Shown piece after piece: positions 34,667-41,904 of a stretch of DNA of 41,904 nucleotides. The DNA is taken from NCBI GenBank assembly GCA_002332615.1, contig DDAL01000033.1, positions 31,730-73,633 of the forward strand, written 5' to 3'. The position numbers and the translations under genes are program-made. Positions within the stretch are counted from its first letter, which is position 1; every line of letters starts with the position of its first letter. The notes beneath the pieces are model-generated. The model was not told the origin of the DNA, did not search any database, and saw nothing but the letters and a program-made list of their open reading frames with translations. The stretch is from Sphingobacteriaceae bacterium UBA2059. GTDB lineage: Bacteria > Bacteroidota > Bacteroidia > Sphingobacteriales > Sphingobacteriaceae.

Positions 34667-35044
34667 TCAGCTAATGTCTGTCAACTTAATAACTTTATTT
34701 TTTTCAAATTCAAATACGGATTTTCCTGATAACTTTAACTCTTGCCCTTTTTTTAAGCCGTTCGGAAAGTCAATTGCTAAAATTGCTATATAAGCAATTT
34801 CAATTTCCGTGCTGTTGTCGAAATGCCTAAACGATTTAACGATCTGCGTTCTTTTTGCAAAATATGTTTTTGCTGTTATCGCCTGTTCTTTAAACGCTGT
34901 TAATCCTTTCAGCGATAAACTAATCTCATTGTTTTGAATGTTTTCAAAAACAATATTATCGTCAAGGTCTGCAACCATTTTTTCAATATCAAATTGGTTG
35001 TATCCATCGATGTAGTTATTGATAATGTTTACTCTGGCTGTCAT
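34667..35044 (-). CDS. SnoaL-like / NTF2-fold protein
   Basis: 125 residues with the NTF2-like pattern: an N-terminal helix pair (IINNYIDGYNQFDIEKMVA), the DLDDNIVFENIQ strand, a central TAFKEQAITAKTYF helix and a final SGKSVFEFEKNKVIKLTDI strand pair. Such proteins are small ligand-binding folds or enzymes of varied function, so the role is undefined here. It sits between fabF and tet(X) on the same strand, suggesting co-transcription. Confidence 0.75.
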   Translation of the reverse strand: MTARVNIINNYIDGYNQFDIEKMVADLDDNIVFENIQNNEISLSLKGLTAFKEQAITAKTYFAKRTQIVKSFRHFDNSTEIEIAYIAILAIDFPNGLKKGQELKLSGKSVFEFEKNKVIKLTDIS

Positions 35045-35101
35045 ATTTTGTCATTATTTATGGGTTACATTGTTTATGCGGTCTGCCGGTTGCTCTACTC
35101 T

Positions 35102-36346
35102 TTATTCATCATATTTTTTAAAAATACTTGTGGCAATATGTCCGCCAAAACCAAAAGTATTACTCATTGCGTAACTCACTTGCCGTTGTTGTGATTGGTG
35201 TAACGTCAAGTTAAATATATCCCTATATTCAGGTTCAATATCTACCGAATTGATTGTTGGCGGAACAATGTTATTCTGAACAGCTTTAATACAAGCGATT
35301 GCTTCGATAGCTCCCGCAGCACCTAACAGATGTCCTGTCATTGATTTTGTCGCACTAATATTTAATTTGCCTTGTCTGCCGAAAAGTCTTGCTATTGCTT
35401 TTAATTCGCTCATATCGCCTTGTGGTGTTGATGTAGCGTGTGTGTTCAGATAATCTATTTCATTGGCGGAAATGTTTGCGTCTTCCAATGCTAAAACCAT
35501 ACCTAAATATGCCCCTTCTCCCTCTGGGTGCGTACCTGTTAAATGATATGCGTCTGAAGCCATGCCACCGCCAACAATCTCGGCAATAATTCGAGCATTT
35601 CGTTTTATAGCGTGTTCGTAGTTTTCCAAAATAATTGCACCTGCTCCTTCTCCCATAACAAAACCGTCTCTGTTGATGTCAAAAGGACGTGATGCCATTT
35701 GCGGATTTTCATTTAAGGTTGACAATGCTTTTGACGCGTTGAAACCACCAACGGCACTTTCGTTGATAGGCGCTTCCGAACCGCCTGTTATTATCATATC
35801 TGCTTTGCCCCAACGGATATAATTAAAGGCATCAATGATTGCGGTATTGGAAGTTGCACAAGCTGAAACAGTTGTAAAATTTATGCCCCGAAGCCCGTAT
35901 TTTATCGAGATGATGCCCGAAGCAATATCGACTATCATCTTCGGGATGAAGAAAGGGCTAAAACGTGGTGTTCCGTCCCCTTGCGCAAATTCAGTTACCT
36001 GCTGTTGGAATGTGCCGATACCACCATTTCCCGACCCCCAAATAACGCCAATACGGTCTTTGTTCAGCGTTTCAAAATTGATGTTGGCATTTTTAACTGC
36101 TTCTTCAACGGAAATTAAAGCATACTGCGTAAACAAATCGTATTTTCTTGCTTCTGCTTTTTCAATATGGTTTAAAGGGTCAAAGCCTTTGAGTTCGCAA
36201 GCAAATTTTGTTTTGAATTTTGATGTGTCAAATTTGGTAATGGGGTTAGTTCCGTTAACGCCTGTTAAAAGCGACTGCCAAAAATCGTCTACATTATTTC
36301 CAATGGGCGTTAATGCTCCAAGTCCTGTAATTACTACTCTTTCCAT
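35102..36346 (-). CDS. fabF: beta-ketoacyl-ACP synthase II
   Basis: 414 residues, full length. The catalytic triad reads Cys163 (VSACATSN), His303 (NTHATSTPQGD) and His339 (SMTGHLLGAAGA), and the C-terminus keeps NTFGFGGHIA. It condenses malonyl-ACP with acyl-ACP in fatty-acid elongation. An extra fabF on a mobile island next to a TetR regulator is unusual. It may adjust membrane lipids or resist a FabF inhibitor (inference). Its ATG overlaps the TetR stop by one base (TAATG). Confidence 0.93.
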   Translation of the reverse strand: MERVVITGLGALTPIGNNVDDFWQSLLTGVNGTNPITKFDTSKFKTKFACELKGFDPLNHIEKAEARKYDLFTQYALISVEEAVKNANINFETLNKDRIGVIWGSGNGGIGTFQQQVTEFAQGDGTPRFSPFFIPKMIVDIASGIISIKYGLRGINFTTVSACATSNTAIIDAFNYIRWGKADMIITGGSEAPINESAVGGFNASKALSTLNENPQMASRPFDINRDGFVMGEGAGAIILENYEHAIKRNARIIAEIVGGGMASDAYHLTGTHPEGEGAYLGMVLALEDANISANEIDYLNTHATSTPQGDMSELKAIARLFGRQGKLNISATKSMTGHLLGAAGAIEAIACIKAVQNNIVPPTINSVDIEPEYRDIFNLTLHQSQQRQVSYAMSNTFGFGGHIATSIFKKYDE

Positions 36347-36900
36347 TATTCTTTCTCTATGTCAATTAATATTTGCCGGGCTACTTCGTCAAAATATATT
36401 TCCTTCGTTATCATCGATATTCTTGAAATAGCCAATAAATTTGTCAATATCAATAAAGCCTGAATACGTGGAGTTGCTTTATAAACGAATAAGTTTTCTT
36501 CTTCTCCTTTATTCAGAACGTATGCTAAGTAATCTATCTCTTCTTCTATATAGTTGTTTAATATCGCTTTGATTTGAGGCTCTAAAGTGTTTATATCTGC
36601 CGCTAATGCAGCAATTATTGAGACTTTATTTTGCTCTCTTATTAAAATATGTTCATCTATATAACCTCTTAAAGCCAATTTCATATTGCTGTAATTGTTT
36701 CGTTTTCTGTCTTCTTTATTTTTTTGAATAATATGTTCTAAAACAGCTACAATCAAATCATTTTTCGTCGGAAAATAATAATGGATAGAAGAAGTTTTAA
36801 TGCCAATTTCTTTAGATATATCCTTGTAACTAAAAGCATTTGTCCCTCTTGTCGTGATAAATGTTATGGCTTCGGTTACTATTTTTTCTTTTGTTTCCAT
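36346..36900 (-). CDS. TetR/AcrR-family repressor
   Basis: 184 residues. N-terminal HTH: ITFITTRGTNAFSYKDISKE then IGIKTSSIHYYFPTKNDLIV, followed by a ligand-binding helical domain (LRGYIDEHILIREQNKVSII...). It heads the operon with fabF, SnoaL and tet(X). The 20-bp palindrome at 36921-36940 immediately upstream is the probable operator, so it likely represses its own operon and responds to an unknown small molecule, perhaps an acyl compound given the fabF partner. Confidence 0.9.
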   Translation of the reverse strand: METKEKIVTEAITFITTRGTNAFSYKDISKEIGIKTSSIHYYFPTKNDLIVAVLEHIIQKNKEDRKRNNYSNMKLALRGYIDEHILIREQNKVSIIAALAADINTLEPQIKAILNNYIEEEIDYLAYVLNKGEEENLFVYKATPRIQALLILTNLLAISRISMITKEIYFDEVARQILIDIEKE

Positions 36901-36904
36901 AAAG

Positions 36905-36940
36905 CAAAGATATAAATTTCTATCTACTAATAGGTAGATA
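36905..36940 (-). promoter_or_regulatory. TetR-type operator and promoter
   Basis: TATCTAC-TAATAG-GTAGATA at 36921-36940 is a palindrome with perfect 7-bp arms. On the minus strand TATCTTTG (36905-36912) is a -7 box just downstream, so the operator covers the spacer and -33 region. Confidence 0.7.
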
Positions 36941-37027
36941 ATTTTAAAAACTTTGCTCTACTTCTCTCTTTTTGATTTTTGTAATCATTTCTTTATTCAA
37001 ATACTCCTTTTCAAATTCTACATTAAA

Positions 37028-37061
37028 AAAAGCCTTTCAACAATAAAACTGAAAGGCTTTT
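37028..37061. terminator. bidirectional rho-independent terminator
   Basis: A perfect 12-bp stem (37028-37039 with 37050-37061) with a 10-base loop, T-rich on both strands. It ends catB-like transcription and separates it from the TetR operon. Confidence 0.7.
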
Positions 37062-37106
37062 CACGGTTTCTACATATAAGTCAAAAACAATAAGGGAAGT
37101 CTCTCT

Positions 37107-37736
37107 TTATTTTACAACTTGGTTGTAAAAACCGAAAAGAGACTGTACGTTGCCTGAACAAATTAAAGGTATCGCTTCGGTCAATATGTCTTCATCCCAA
37201 TCCCACCACTTGATATCTAACAGGATCTGAATCTCTTCGTCCGAAAACCTTTTTTTTATCGGTTTTGCAGGGTTTCCGCCGACAATAGTGTAAGGGGCAA
37301 CATCTTTGGTGACTAATGACCGACTACCGATTACCGCCCCGTCACCGATTTTCACTCCTGACATAATCATTGCCTCGCTCCCTATCCAAACATCATTACC
37401 GACAACTGTATCGCCCGCGTTTTCAAATCCGTTAATTGCTTTATTGAATGCTTCAATCTCCGGCATATAAAAAAAGGGAAAACTGGATATCCAATTATGT
37501 CGGTGCCCTTGATTGCCCGCCATTATAAAACTTGCACCGCTACCTATGGAGCAGAATGAACCTATGACCAATTTATCAACGTCATCTCTATCTGGAAATA
37601 AATAGCGAGCGCAGTCATCAAAAGAATGTCCATGATAATAACCGGAATAGTAGGAATATTTCCCAGCCGTGATATTGGGGTTTGTAATATGGTCTTTAAT
37701 TATTTTGCCCTTAAATGGGCTATCGAAAAAATTCAT
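37107..37736 (-). CDS. catB: CatB-type (xenobiotic) acetyltransferase
   Basis: 209 residues from ATG 37734-37736 (MNFFDSPFKGKIIK), which is the canonical CatB start; the longer frame from 37766 is less likely. Left-handed beta-helix hexapeptides (VVGNDVWIGSEAMIMSGVKI, GDGAVIGSRSLVTKDV) and the family blocks YSYYSGYYHGHSFDDCARYL and GSGASFIMAGNQGH are intact. Acetylates chloramphenicol with acetyl-CoA. Upstream lie a -7 box, a mini-ORF MKKSD and a hairpin, which suggest leader control. Confidence 0.93.
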   Translation of the reverse strand: MNFFDSPFKGKIIKDHITNPNITAGKYSYYSGYYHGHSFDDCARYLFPDRDDVDKLVIGSFCSIGSGASFIMAGNQGHRHNWISSFPFFYMPEIEAFNKAINGFENAGDTVVGNDVWIGSEAMIMSGVKIGDGAVIGSRSLVTKDVAPYTIVGGNPAKPIKKRFSDEEIQILLDIKWWDWDEDILTEAIPLICSGNVQSLFGFYNQVVK

Positions 37737-37771
37737 CTTTTTAGCATTTATTATTAAATAATTCAATAGAA

Positions 37772-37854
37772 TGTCAGGGCAACATCTATTGCCTTGACAG
37801 AGATTATATGTTCCTAAAAATATGCTAATCTGATTTTTTCATACAACAAAGGTA
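37772..37854 (-). promoter_or_regulatory. catB promoter, MKKSD mini-ORF and hairpin leader
   Basis: Read on the minus strand: TACCTTTG (37847-37854) is a -7 box, a mini-ORF ATG-AAA-AAA-TCA-GAT-TAG (37842-37825, MKKSD) follows, and then a 28-base dyad (37772-37799, arms TGTCA-GGCAA and partners with one mismatch) before catB. The transcription start could fall on the mini-ORF ATG. Short Lys-rich leaders regulate other cat genes by drug-stalled ribosomes; extension to catB is inference. Confidence 0.45.
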
Positions 37855-37861
37855 ATTAATT

Positions 37862-39160
37862 CTAAAACTTGTTTTGAAAATAAGGATAATCTCTATTATT
37901 TTTTTGTCTTGTTTTCTTCTTTTTCTTCATTCGTTTGGCAAATTGTTCTTCCTCGTAATCCTCTCCCTGTGCTTGGGGCAACAGGCTGAACAATCCCAAA
38001 TCAGAACTGTGCGAATGTTCCTGTGTAATAAATTCGAAAAGGTCTTTTGTCGGTTGGTTGTCTAATGTGTTCGTATTGGAAACAGGACTGCCTTGCATTT
38101 TTAATTCGGGTTTGTTACCATTGTTCCACCAATCGTTGAACATATTTGCCGATAGGTTTCTATCCAACTGTGAAGCGTTCCAAACGGTACGGCTACTATT
38201 GTCAATAAAAGTGATACCGTAAATCCGTCCGCTGTCGTTCCTGCGGACAACCGTCTGAATGTTCTGTTCGGCAAGTTGCTTTTTAAATTCCTTTTCGTTG
38301 CTTGTGGTATGAATGGCAAGCTCCACCACATTTTTGAGAATAGACTTTACAGGGTTGGTTTTCATTTTCTCTTTGGACTGTTCAAAGTGCCGTTGTAATC
38401 CGTTTACTCCTGCGTGCTTGCCAAACAAAGATGCTTTAAACGGATTGCTTACTTTTTCTCCCTTGTCGTTCAGAGCGAAATATACCAATCCGTGTACAGG
38501 CTCTCCGTTGCGTTCGCCTTTTATTTCCTCTGCCTTAATATTCAAAAACGAAAGTAAGGCGTTGTATGCTCCAAGACTTGTGTACTGATAATATTTCGGC
38601 AGATGCCGTACTATCGAAGCCATTTGACTTTTAATGTCGCCTTTCTGCTGTTCAACCTTTTTGAAAATCTTGTCGGCTTGTTTCTGCTCCTGCCCGGTGG
38701 CTTTGTGCAGATTGTATTTTGTTTCCAAATCCCGACAAATAGCCATTGAACGTGGGTAGTCGTAATCATCGGGGATTTTCTTTCCGTCAATGCCCACGCA
38801 GGTCGAAACGATATGGATATGTGTGCGGTCAATGTCCGTATGTTTGAAAACAATATAAGGCTGATTGCCGTAGCCCATACGCTCCATATATTCCTGTGCC
38901 ATTTCGGTAAATTGTTCATCGCTTACCTCGTCTTTCGGGTCTGGGTTCAATGAAATATGTCTTACCGTCTTTTCCGTTTTGATATTTGCTGACAAATAAG
39001 GCTCAAAACATTTATTAAAATACGCTACAGAATACCTACCATTCATAGTGTCGGGTATTTTGTTCAGTAACAAAACCGTTCCGTTTTCCCTGTTCACTTT
39101 CTGCTGATTGTACAAAATCGCTCCGTACATATTGCTTCCTTTTCCAATTTTTGCAACCAT
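37862..39160 (-). CDS. mobB: MobB-type relaxase / mobilisation protein
   Basis: 432 residues. The relaxase metal site is seen in FKHTDIDRTHIHIVST (His107, His114, His116). Upstream is the conserved N-terminus VAKIGKGSNMYGAILYNQQK; the tyrosine-rich N-terminal part may contain the nicking Tyr (Tyr12 or Tyr17). A basic, low-complexity end (KRMKKKKKTRQKNN) suits DNA contact. It would nick one strand at oriT and pilot it into a conjugation channel. No transfer channel genes are present, so the element would need a helper. Confidence 0.9.
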   Translation of the reverse strand: MVAKIGKGSNMYGAILYNQQKVNRENGTVLLLNKIPDTMNGRYSVAYFNKCFEPYLSANIKTEKTVRHISLNPDPKDEVSDEQFTEMAQEYMERMGYGNQPYIVFKHTDIDRTHIHIVSTCVGIDGKKIPDDYDYPRSMAICRDLETKYNLHKATGQEQKQADKIFKKVEQQKGDIKSQMASIVRHLPKYYQYTSLGAYNALLSFLNIKAEEIKGERNGEPVHGLVYFALNDKGEKVSNPFKASLFGKHAGVNGLQRHFEQSKEKMKTNPVKSILKNVVELAIHTTSNEKEFKKQLAEQNIQTVVRRNDSGRIYGITFIDNSSRTVWNASQLDRNLSANMFNDWWNNGNKPELKMQGSPVSNTNTLDNQPTKDLFEFITQEHSHSSDLGLFSLLPQAQGEDYEEEQFAKRMKKKKKTRQKNNRDYPYFQNKF

Positions 39161-39164
39161 TTTT

Positions 39165-39611
39165 CTACTCTTTGTTTAGGTATTTCTTTTCAAATTCCTG
39201 TGTCAAACGAATGATTTCCTGCGTGGTTTTTACCAATTCAATGGTCTGTTTTTCCAATTTGTAGAGGTATGCCAATGCTTTTTGCTCCGAAAAATTGGTG
39301 TTCAACAGCTTTACAATCTGATTGTAATTGGTGGCTATTCCTCTGAACTGTCCGAAAAGTTTGGTCAATCCTGCGTGGTATTCTACTGCATTCATATCAA
39401 TTTTTACGGTCTTTACCGTCTTTTGGAAGATGCAAGCCGTAATGAAATGTGCCTTTACGTTCATTCCCGATTGGTCGAAAAGGGCAAGGAACTTGGCGTT
39501 TTCCTCTGCGTTCAGACTAATGGAATACCGATGTACGGCAGGGTCGTTCTTCGGTTTTCTTCCTGTCTTTTTAATCTGTTTTCTGTTCATTTCTTCCATA
39601 ATCAAATCCAT
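39165..39611 (-). CDS. mobA: MobA-type plasmid mobilisation / relaxosome accessory protein
   Basis: About 148 residues, start chosen at ATG 39609-39611 (MDLIMEEMNRKQ); ATG 39599 is possible. The frame continues upstream into the oriT candidate but that part is unlikely to be coding. Basic N-terminus (NRKQIKKTGRKPKNDPAVHRY), a ribbon-helix-helix-like region (ISLNAEENAKFLALFDQSGM) and the MobC-like NYNQIVKLLN helix. It binds oriT and assists the relaxase encoded 4 bases downstream. Confidence 0.85.
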   Translation of the reverse strand: MDLIMEEMNRKQIKKTGRKPKNDPAVHRYSISLNAEENAKFLALFDQSGMNVKAHFITACIFQKTVKTVKIDMNAVEYHAGLTKLFGQFRGIATNYNQIVKLLNTNFSEQKALAYLYKLEKQTIELVKTTQEIIRLTQEFEKKYLNKE

Positions 39612-39638
39612 TTTAATGTTAAACAAAACTGCGACTAC

Positions 39639-39793
39639 GGAGCGGTTTTCAGCTCCCTGCAAGGGCAAGTGCTTTTGAGATGCGGAATTTATTCCGAGTA
39701 GCTCAAAAGATAACTTGCTCTGAACAGGGGTTCAGAAAAATCCGTTTTACAAACGGTTGGAGTTAGCCGAAAAAAGCAGTCTGAAACTGCTTT
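39639..39793. other. candidate oriT with tandem hairpins
   Basis: Six inverted repeats are packed directly upstream of mobA: GGAGC/GCTCC (39639-39656), a bulged stem GCAAGT..TTTTGAG (39665-39679 with 39702-39718) enclosing CGGAAT/ATTCCG (39683-39696), TCTGAAC/GTTCAGA (39719-39736), CCGTTT/AAACGG (39742-39756) and AAAGCAGT/ACTGCTTT (39773-39793). This density and position beside a relaxase operon fit an origin of transfer. The nick site cannot be placed from sequence alone. Confidence 0.6.
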
Positions 39794-40088
39794 CCTTTCT
39801 GTTGATAAACGTTTCTCCTTTTTCCATAAAAACACCCTCTGTAGTTCCTTTACAAAGTAAAGAGATGTACCCTGAACCATTGCCATACAGCATAGTGCCA
39901 AATGCAACCTCTGAACGCCAAATGATGCCAAGCCATAATAAACCGAAATATGGACTGTGTAATCTGATTGGGGAAATGTAAAAACTGCACAAACTACCTC
40001 TGTACGCCAAACACGACCTTTGACTGCAACATTTTAAGCCCGCCCTATTTCCCTGACTACTTTAGCCGTAACACCACAACGTTAGGCA

Positions 40089-40250
40089 ATGCAGGAGAGA
40101 AAGGAAATAGAGAAAATACCTATCGAGGAAGCAATGAAACTTCTTCGAGAAAACGGTATTGATGTGGAACAGAAGGAAGCTGAACTGATTATGGAGTTTC
40201 TGTATAACCTAACCATGATCGTTATTCGGGAATGCTTTGATGTTGAATGA
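40089..40250 (+). CDS. small conserved ORF next to serine recombinase (53 aa)
   Basis: ATG 40089 to TGA 40250. Acidic and helical: IEKIPIEEAMKLLRENGIDV then AELIMEFLYNLTMIVI. Similar short proteins precede serine-recombinase genes in Bacteroidota elements (recalled pattern, not searched). It is 56 bases upstream of the recombinase on the same strand and may regulate or assist it. The stretch 39794-40088 shows no gene I can support. Confidence 0.65.
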   Translation: MQERKEIEKIPIEEAMKLLRENGIDVEQKEAELIMEFLYNLTMIVIRECFDVE

Positions 40251-40306
40251 TTTATTTCGTAAATTAGCTAATCCCCAAAAACATTTCCCATTAAAAGAGA
40301 TTAGCA

Positions 40307-41872
40307 ATGAAGAGAGCAGATTTATATATACGTGTTTCCACCGATGAGCAGGCAGATAAAGGATATTCACAACGTGACCAAGAAGAACGTTTAAAAAGGT
40401 TCTGTGCGACCAATAAGATTGCTGTCGGACAGGTTATTTATGAAGACCATTCTGCCAAAACCTTTAATCGTCCCCAATGGATGAACCTGCTGAACAGTCT
40501 TAAAAAGAAAAGTTCCAAAACCAATCTAATTCTCTTTACCAAATGGGACAGGTTCAGCCGAAATGCAGGCGATGCTTATCAAATGATTAGCATCCTGACC
40601 AAATTGGGCGTAGAACCACAGGCAGTAGAACAGCCTTTAGATCTTACGATTCCCGAAAATAAAATGATGTTGGCTATTTATCTGGCTGCTCCCGAAGTTG
40701 AAAACGATCGCAGAGCATTAAATACTTTTTACGGAATGCGGAGAGCAAGAAAAGAGGGAAGATTAATGGGGAAAGCTCCGTTCGGATATATAAACAGAAG
40801 CAAAGAGGATGGCAGAAAGTACGTTGCATTTAAAGAACCCGAAGCATCTGCAATGCGTTGGGCTTTTAATGAAGTTGCAAAAGGAATACTTGCTGCCGAC
40901 CAAGTACGACAAAATATGAATACGCAAACGCCAGTAAAATTAAGTCGAAGTGCATTTCACGTAGCCATACGTAATCCTATATACTGTGGGAAAATATTCA
41001 TTGCCAAATTTCAAGACGAAGAAGCACATCTGGTACAAGGTCAGCACGAACCACTTATATCCGAAGACCTTTTCAATAAGGTGCAACTTGTGTTGGATGG
41101 AAACAAAAGAGAGGAACGTCCGAATACCAAAATACTTTCTGATGTAAATCTTCCATTAAGAGGTTTCTTAGTTTGCCCTGATTGCGGACGCAATCTTACA
41201 GGCAGTGCATCCAAAGGCAGAACTAACCGCTATTACTATTATCATTGTGTTTCTTCGTGCGGTTTTCGCCAAAAAGCCGAATTAGCCAATGATATTTTTG
41301 AAGAAAGGTTATTTCAGTTTGAATTGGATGGCGGAATAAAGAACGTTCTCAAAAAACTGCTATTGGGCAATTACAAAAAATTTGTGCAGAACCCATTTGA
41401 TGAAAAGAAACGGATTGCACAGGAAATAGATAAACTAAATGCAAGGTTATCAGTAGCACGCAACAAACTGTTATCTGAAATTATTGATGATGAGGAATAC
41501 CTCGAAATCAAAGATGAATGTAAGACACGAATTGAAAGTCTGGAAGAACAGTTGAGCAAAGATGGTTCGGACACTAAGAGCATCAATATCGACAAGACTT
41601 TGGACAGGGCTTTACAGAGTATCGTAAATATCCCGAAACTGTACAGCGAGGGCGAAATCCAAACAAAGAGAGCTATAATTGGTTCGATATTCCCCGAAAA
41701 GTTGGAGTTTGACGGAAAAACGTATCGAACCGCCCGAATAAACATAATCGCAAACTATATCTTTCAGATAAACAACGGATTACTCCAAAATAAGAACAGG
41801 ACAAACGAAAATAAATTTCATTTGTCCTGTTTAGTAGCCCGTAGGGGAATCGAACCCCTGTTTCAAGAATGA
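40307..41872 (+). CDS. large serine recombinase (site-specific integrase)
   Basis: 521 codons. Resolvase N-terminus with catalytic Ser11 in LYIRVSTDEQ and conserved FTKWDRFSRNAGDAY; recombinase domain with GKAPFGYINR; zinc ribbon CPDCGRNLTG...HCVSSCG; then a coiled-coil (EKKRIAQEIDKLNARL...). The last ~13 codons (VARRGIEPLFQE) are the tRNA-Glu 3' end read backwards, so this terminus exists only in the integrated state. The coding hairpin at 41795-41831 sits at the junction. It should integrate/excise the island at tRNA-Glu. Confidence 0.92.
   Translation: MKRADLYIRVSTDEQADKGYSQRDQEERLKRFCATNKIAVGQVIYEDHSAKTFNRPQWMNLLNSLKKKSSKTNLILFTKWDRFSRNAGDAYQMISILTKLGVEPQAVEQPLDLTIPENKMMLAIYLAAPEVENDRRALNTFYGMRRARKEGRLMGKAPFGYINRSKEDGRKYVAFKEPEASAMRWAFNEVAKGILAADQVRQNMNTQTPVKLSRSAFHVAIRNPIYCGKIFIAKFQDEEAHLVQGQHEPLISEDLFNKVQLVLDGNKREERPNTKILSDVNLPLRGFLVCPDCGRNLTGSASKGRTNRYYYYHCVSSCGFRQKAELANDIFEERLFQFELDGGIKNVLKKLLLGNYKKFVQNPFDEKKRIAQEIDKLNARLSVARNKLLSEIIDDEEYLEIKDECKTRIESLEEQLSKDGSDTKSINIDKTLDRALQSIVNIPKLYSEGEIQTKRAIIGSIFPEKLEFDGKTYRTARINIIANYIFQINNGLLQNKNRTNENKFHLSCLVARRGIEPLFQE
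41795..41831 (-). terminator. hairpin at the tRNA-Glu 3' end
   Basis: Perfect 11-bp arms AACAGGACAAA (41795-41805) and TTTGTCCTGTT (41821-41831) end 3 bases before the tRNA. It lies inside the recombinase coding end and would be transcribed after the tRNA, so it may replace the terminator displaced to 3434-3466, or serve as a recombinase arm site. Confidence 0.5.
41833..41846 (-). repeat. candidate attR within tRNA-Glu 3' end
   Basis: AGTAGCCCGTAGGG, identical to 3488-3501 and in the same orientation. Covers the acceptor-stem 3' strand and first T-stem bases of tRNA-Glu plus two bases beyond the discriminator. Confidence 0.6.
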
Positions 41873-41904
41873 AAATCTTGCGTCCTAACCCCTAGACGAA
41901 CGGG
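41835..41904 (-). tRNA. tRNA-Glu (TTC), 5' end cut by window edge
   Basis: The minus strand reads CCCGTTCGTCTAGGGGTTAG onward: D-arm GTCTAGGGGTTAGGAC, anticodon arm with TTC in GATTTTCATTC, and T-arm GGGGTTCGATTCCCC. The 3' acceptor strand ACGGGCT and discriminator A are complete; the first two acceptor bases (expected AG) lie outside the window. No CCA is encoded. It is the integration target of the neighbouring recombinase. Confidence 0.93.

Noticed and set aside
37107..37766. Longer catB start at 37766
   Set aside because: The canonical CatB N-terminus MNFFDSPF begins at 37736.
39689..40010. Minus-strand frames upstream of mobA (80 and 87 codons)
   Set aside because: They overlap each other and the hairpin-rich oriT candidate and show no protein-like motifs.
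1..41904. CRISPR arrays, rRNA genes and insertion sequences
   Set aside because: No regularly spaced repeats, rRNA-like sequence or DDE transposase was found in the window.

Overview
The window looks like a chromosomal accessory region of a Bacteroidota bacterium, most likely Sphingobacteriaceae-like. The support is gene content (RteC, Bacteroidetes-type MobA/MobB and integrases, HYC_CC_PP and DUF3347 copper proteins), repeated TAnnTTTG promoter -7 boxes, and AT-rich spacers. No taxonomic search could be run.

Layout. 1-3430: old background, with a KAS III-like synthase and a MaoC-like dehydratase, then decayed mobile-element debris (a frameshifted small gene and a truncated tyrosine recombinase). 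3434-3501: a tRNA-terminator-like hairpin followed by 14 bases identical to the 3' end of the tRNA-Glu that closes the window (41835-41904). These bases form a direct repeat with 41833-41846, so 3.5-41.8 kb reads as an island, or stacked islands, inserted at the 3' end of tRNA-Glu. The large serine recombinase at 40307 runs into that tRNA. 3.6-6.6 kb: small hypothetical genes, a thioredoxin-like protein with an elaborate leader, and an XRE regulator. 6.7-22.8 kb: a copper/silver tolerance island with DUF305 proteins, a Csp-like cysteine-rich copper store, HYC_CC_PP proteins, an HMA protein, a CusA/TolC/CusB/CusB' efflux set, a DUF3347 lipoprotein and a CPH-type P1B ATPase. Several of its genes are broken. 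22.8-24.7 kb: a tyrosine integrase with two small accessory genes. 25.2-32.2 kb: a six-gene DNA-defence operon. 32.2-37.7 kb: RteC, then a TetR-fabF-SnoaL-tet(X) operon and a catB acetyltransferase gene. 37.9-41.9 kb: the MobB/MobA relaxase pair, a hairpin-rich oriT candidate, a small conserved ORF, the serine recombinase and the partial tRNA-Glu.

The most notable system is the operon at 25173-32156: XRE regulator, Vsr, C5-cytosine methyltransferase, a 964-residue protein with an N-terminal MORC/MutL-like GHKL ATPase and a C-terminal histidine-kinase-like module, a receiver-domain protein, and an HNH nuclease. Gene overlaps and gaps of 10 bases or fewer indicate one transcript. The layout suggests a restriction-modification-like system in which ATPase sensing and a His-Asp phosphorelay may control the nuclease. 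GHKL ATPases near methyltransferases are known; the phosphorelay idea is inference.

The copper island would bind copper in the periplasm and cytosol (DUF305, Csp, HMA), export it from the cytosol (ATPase) and expel it across the envelope (CusCBA). No copper-responsive regulator is visible, and cusA, a DUF3347 gene, the HMA gene and two fragments at the right edge are interrupted, so the island is either decaying or the sequence has indel errors.
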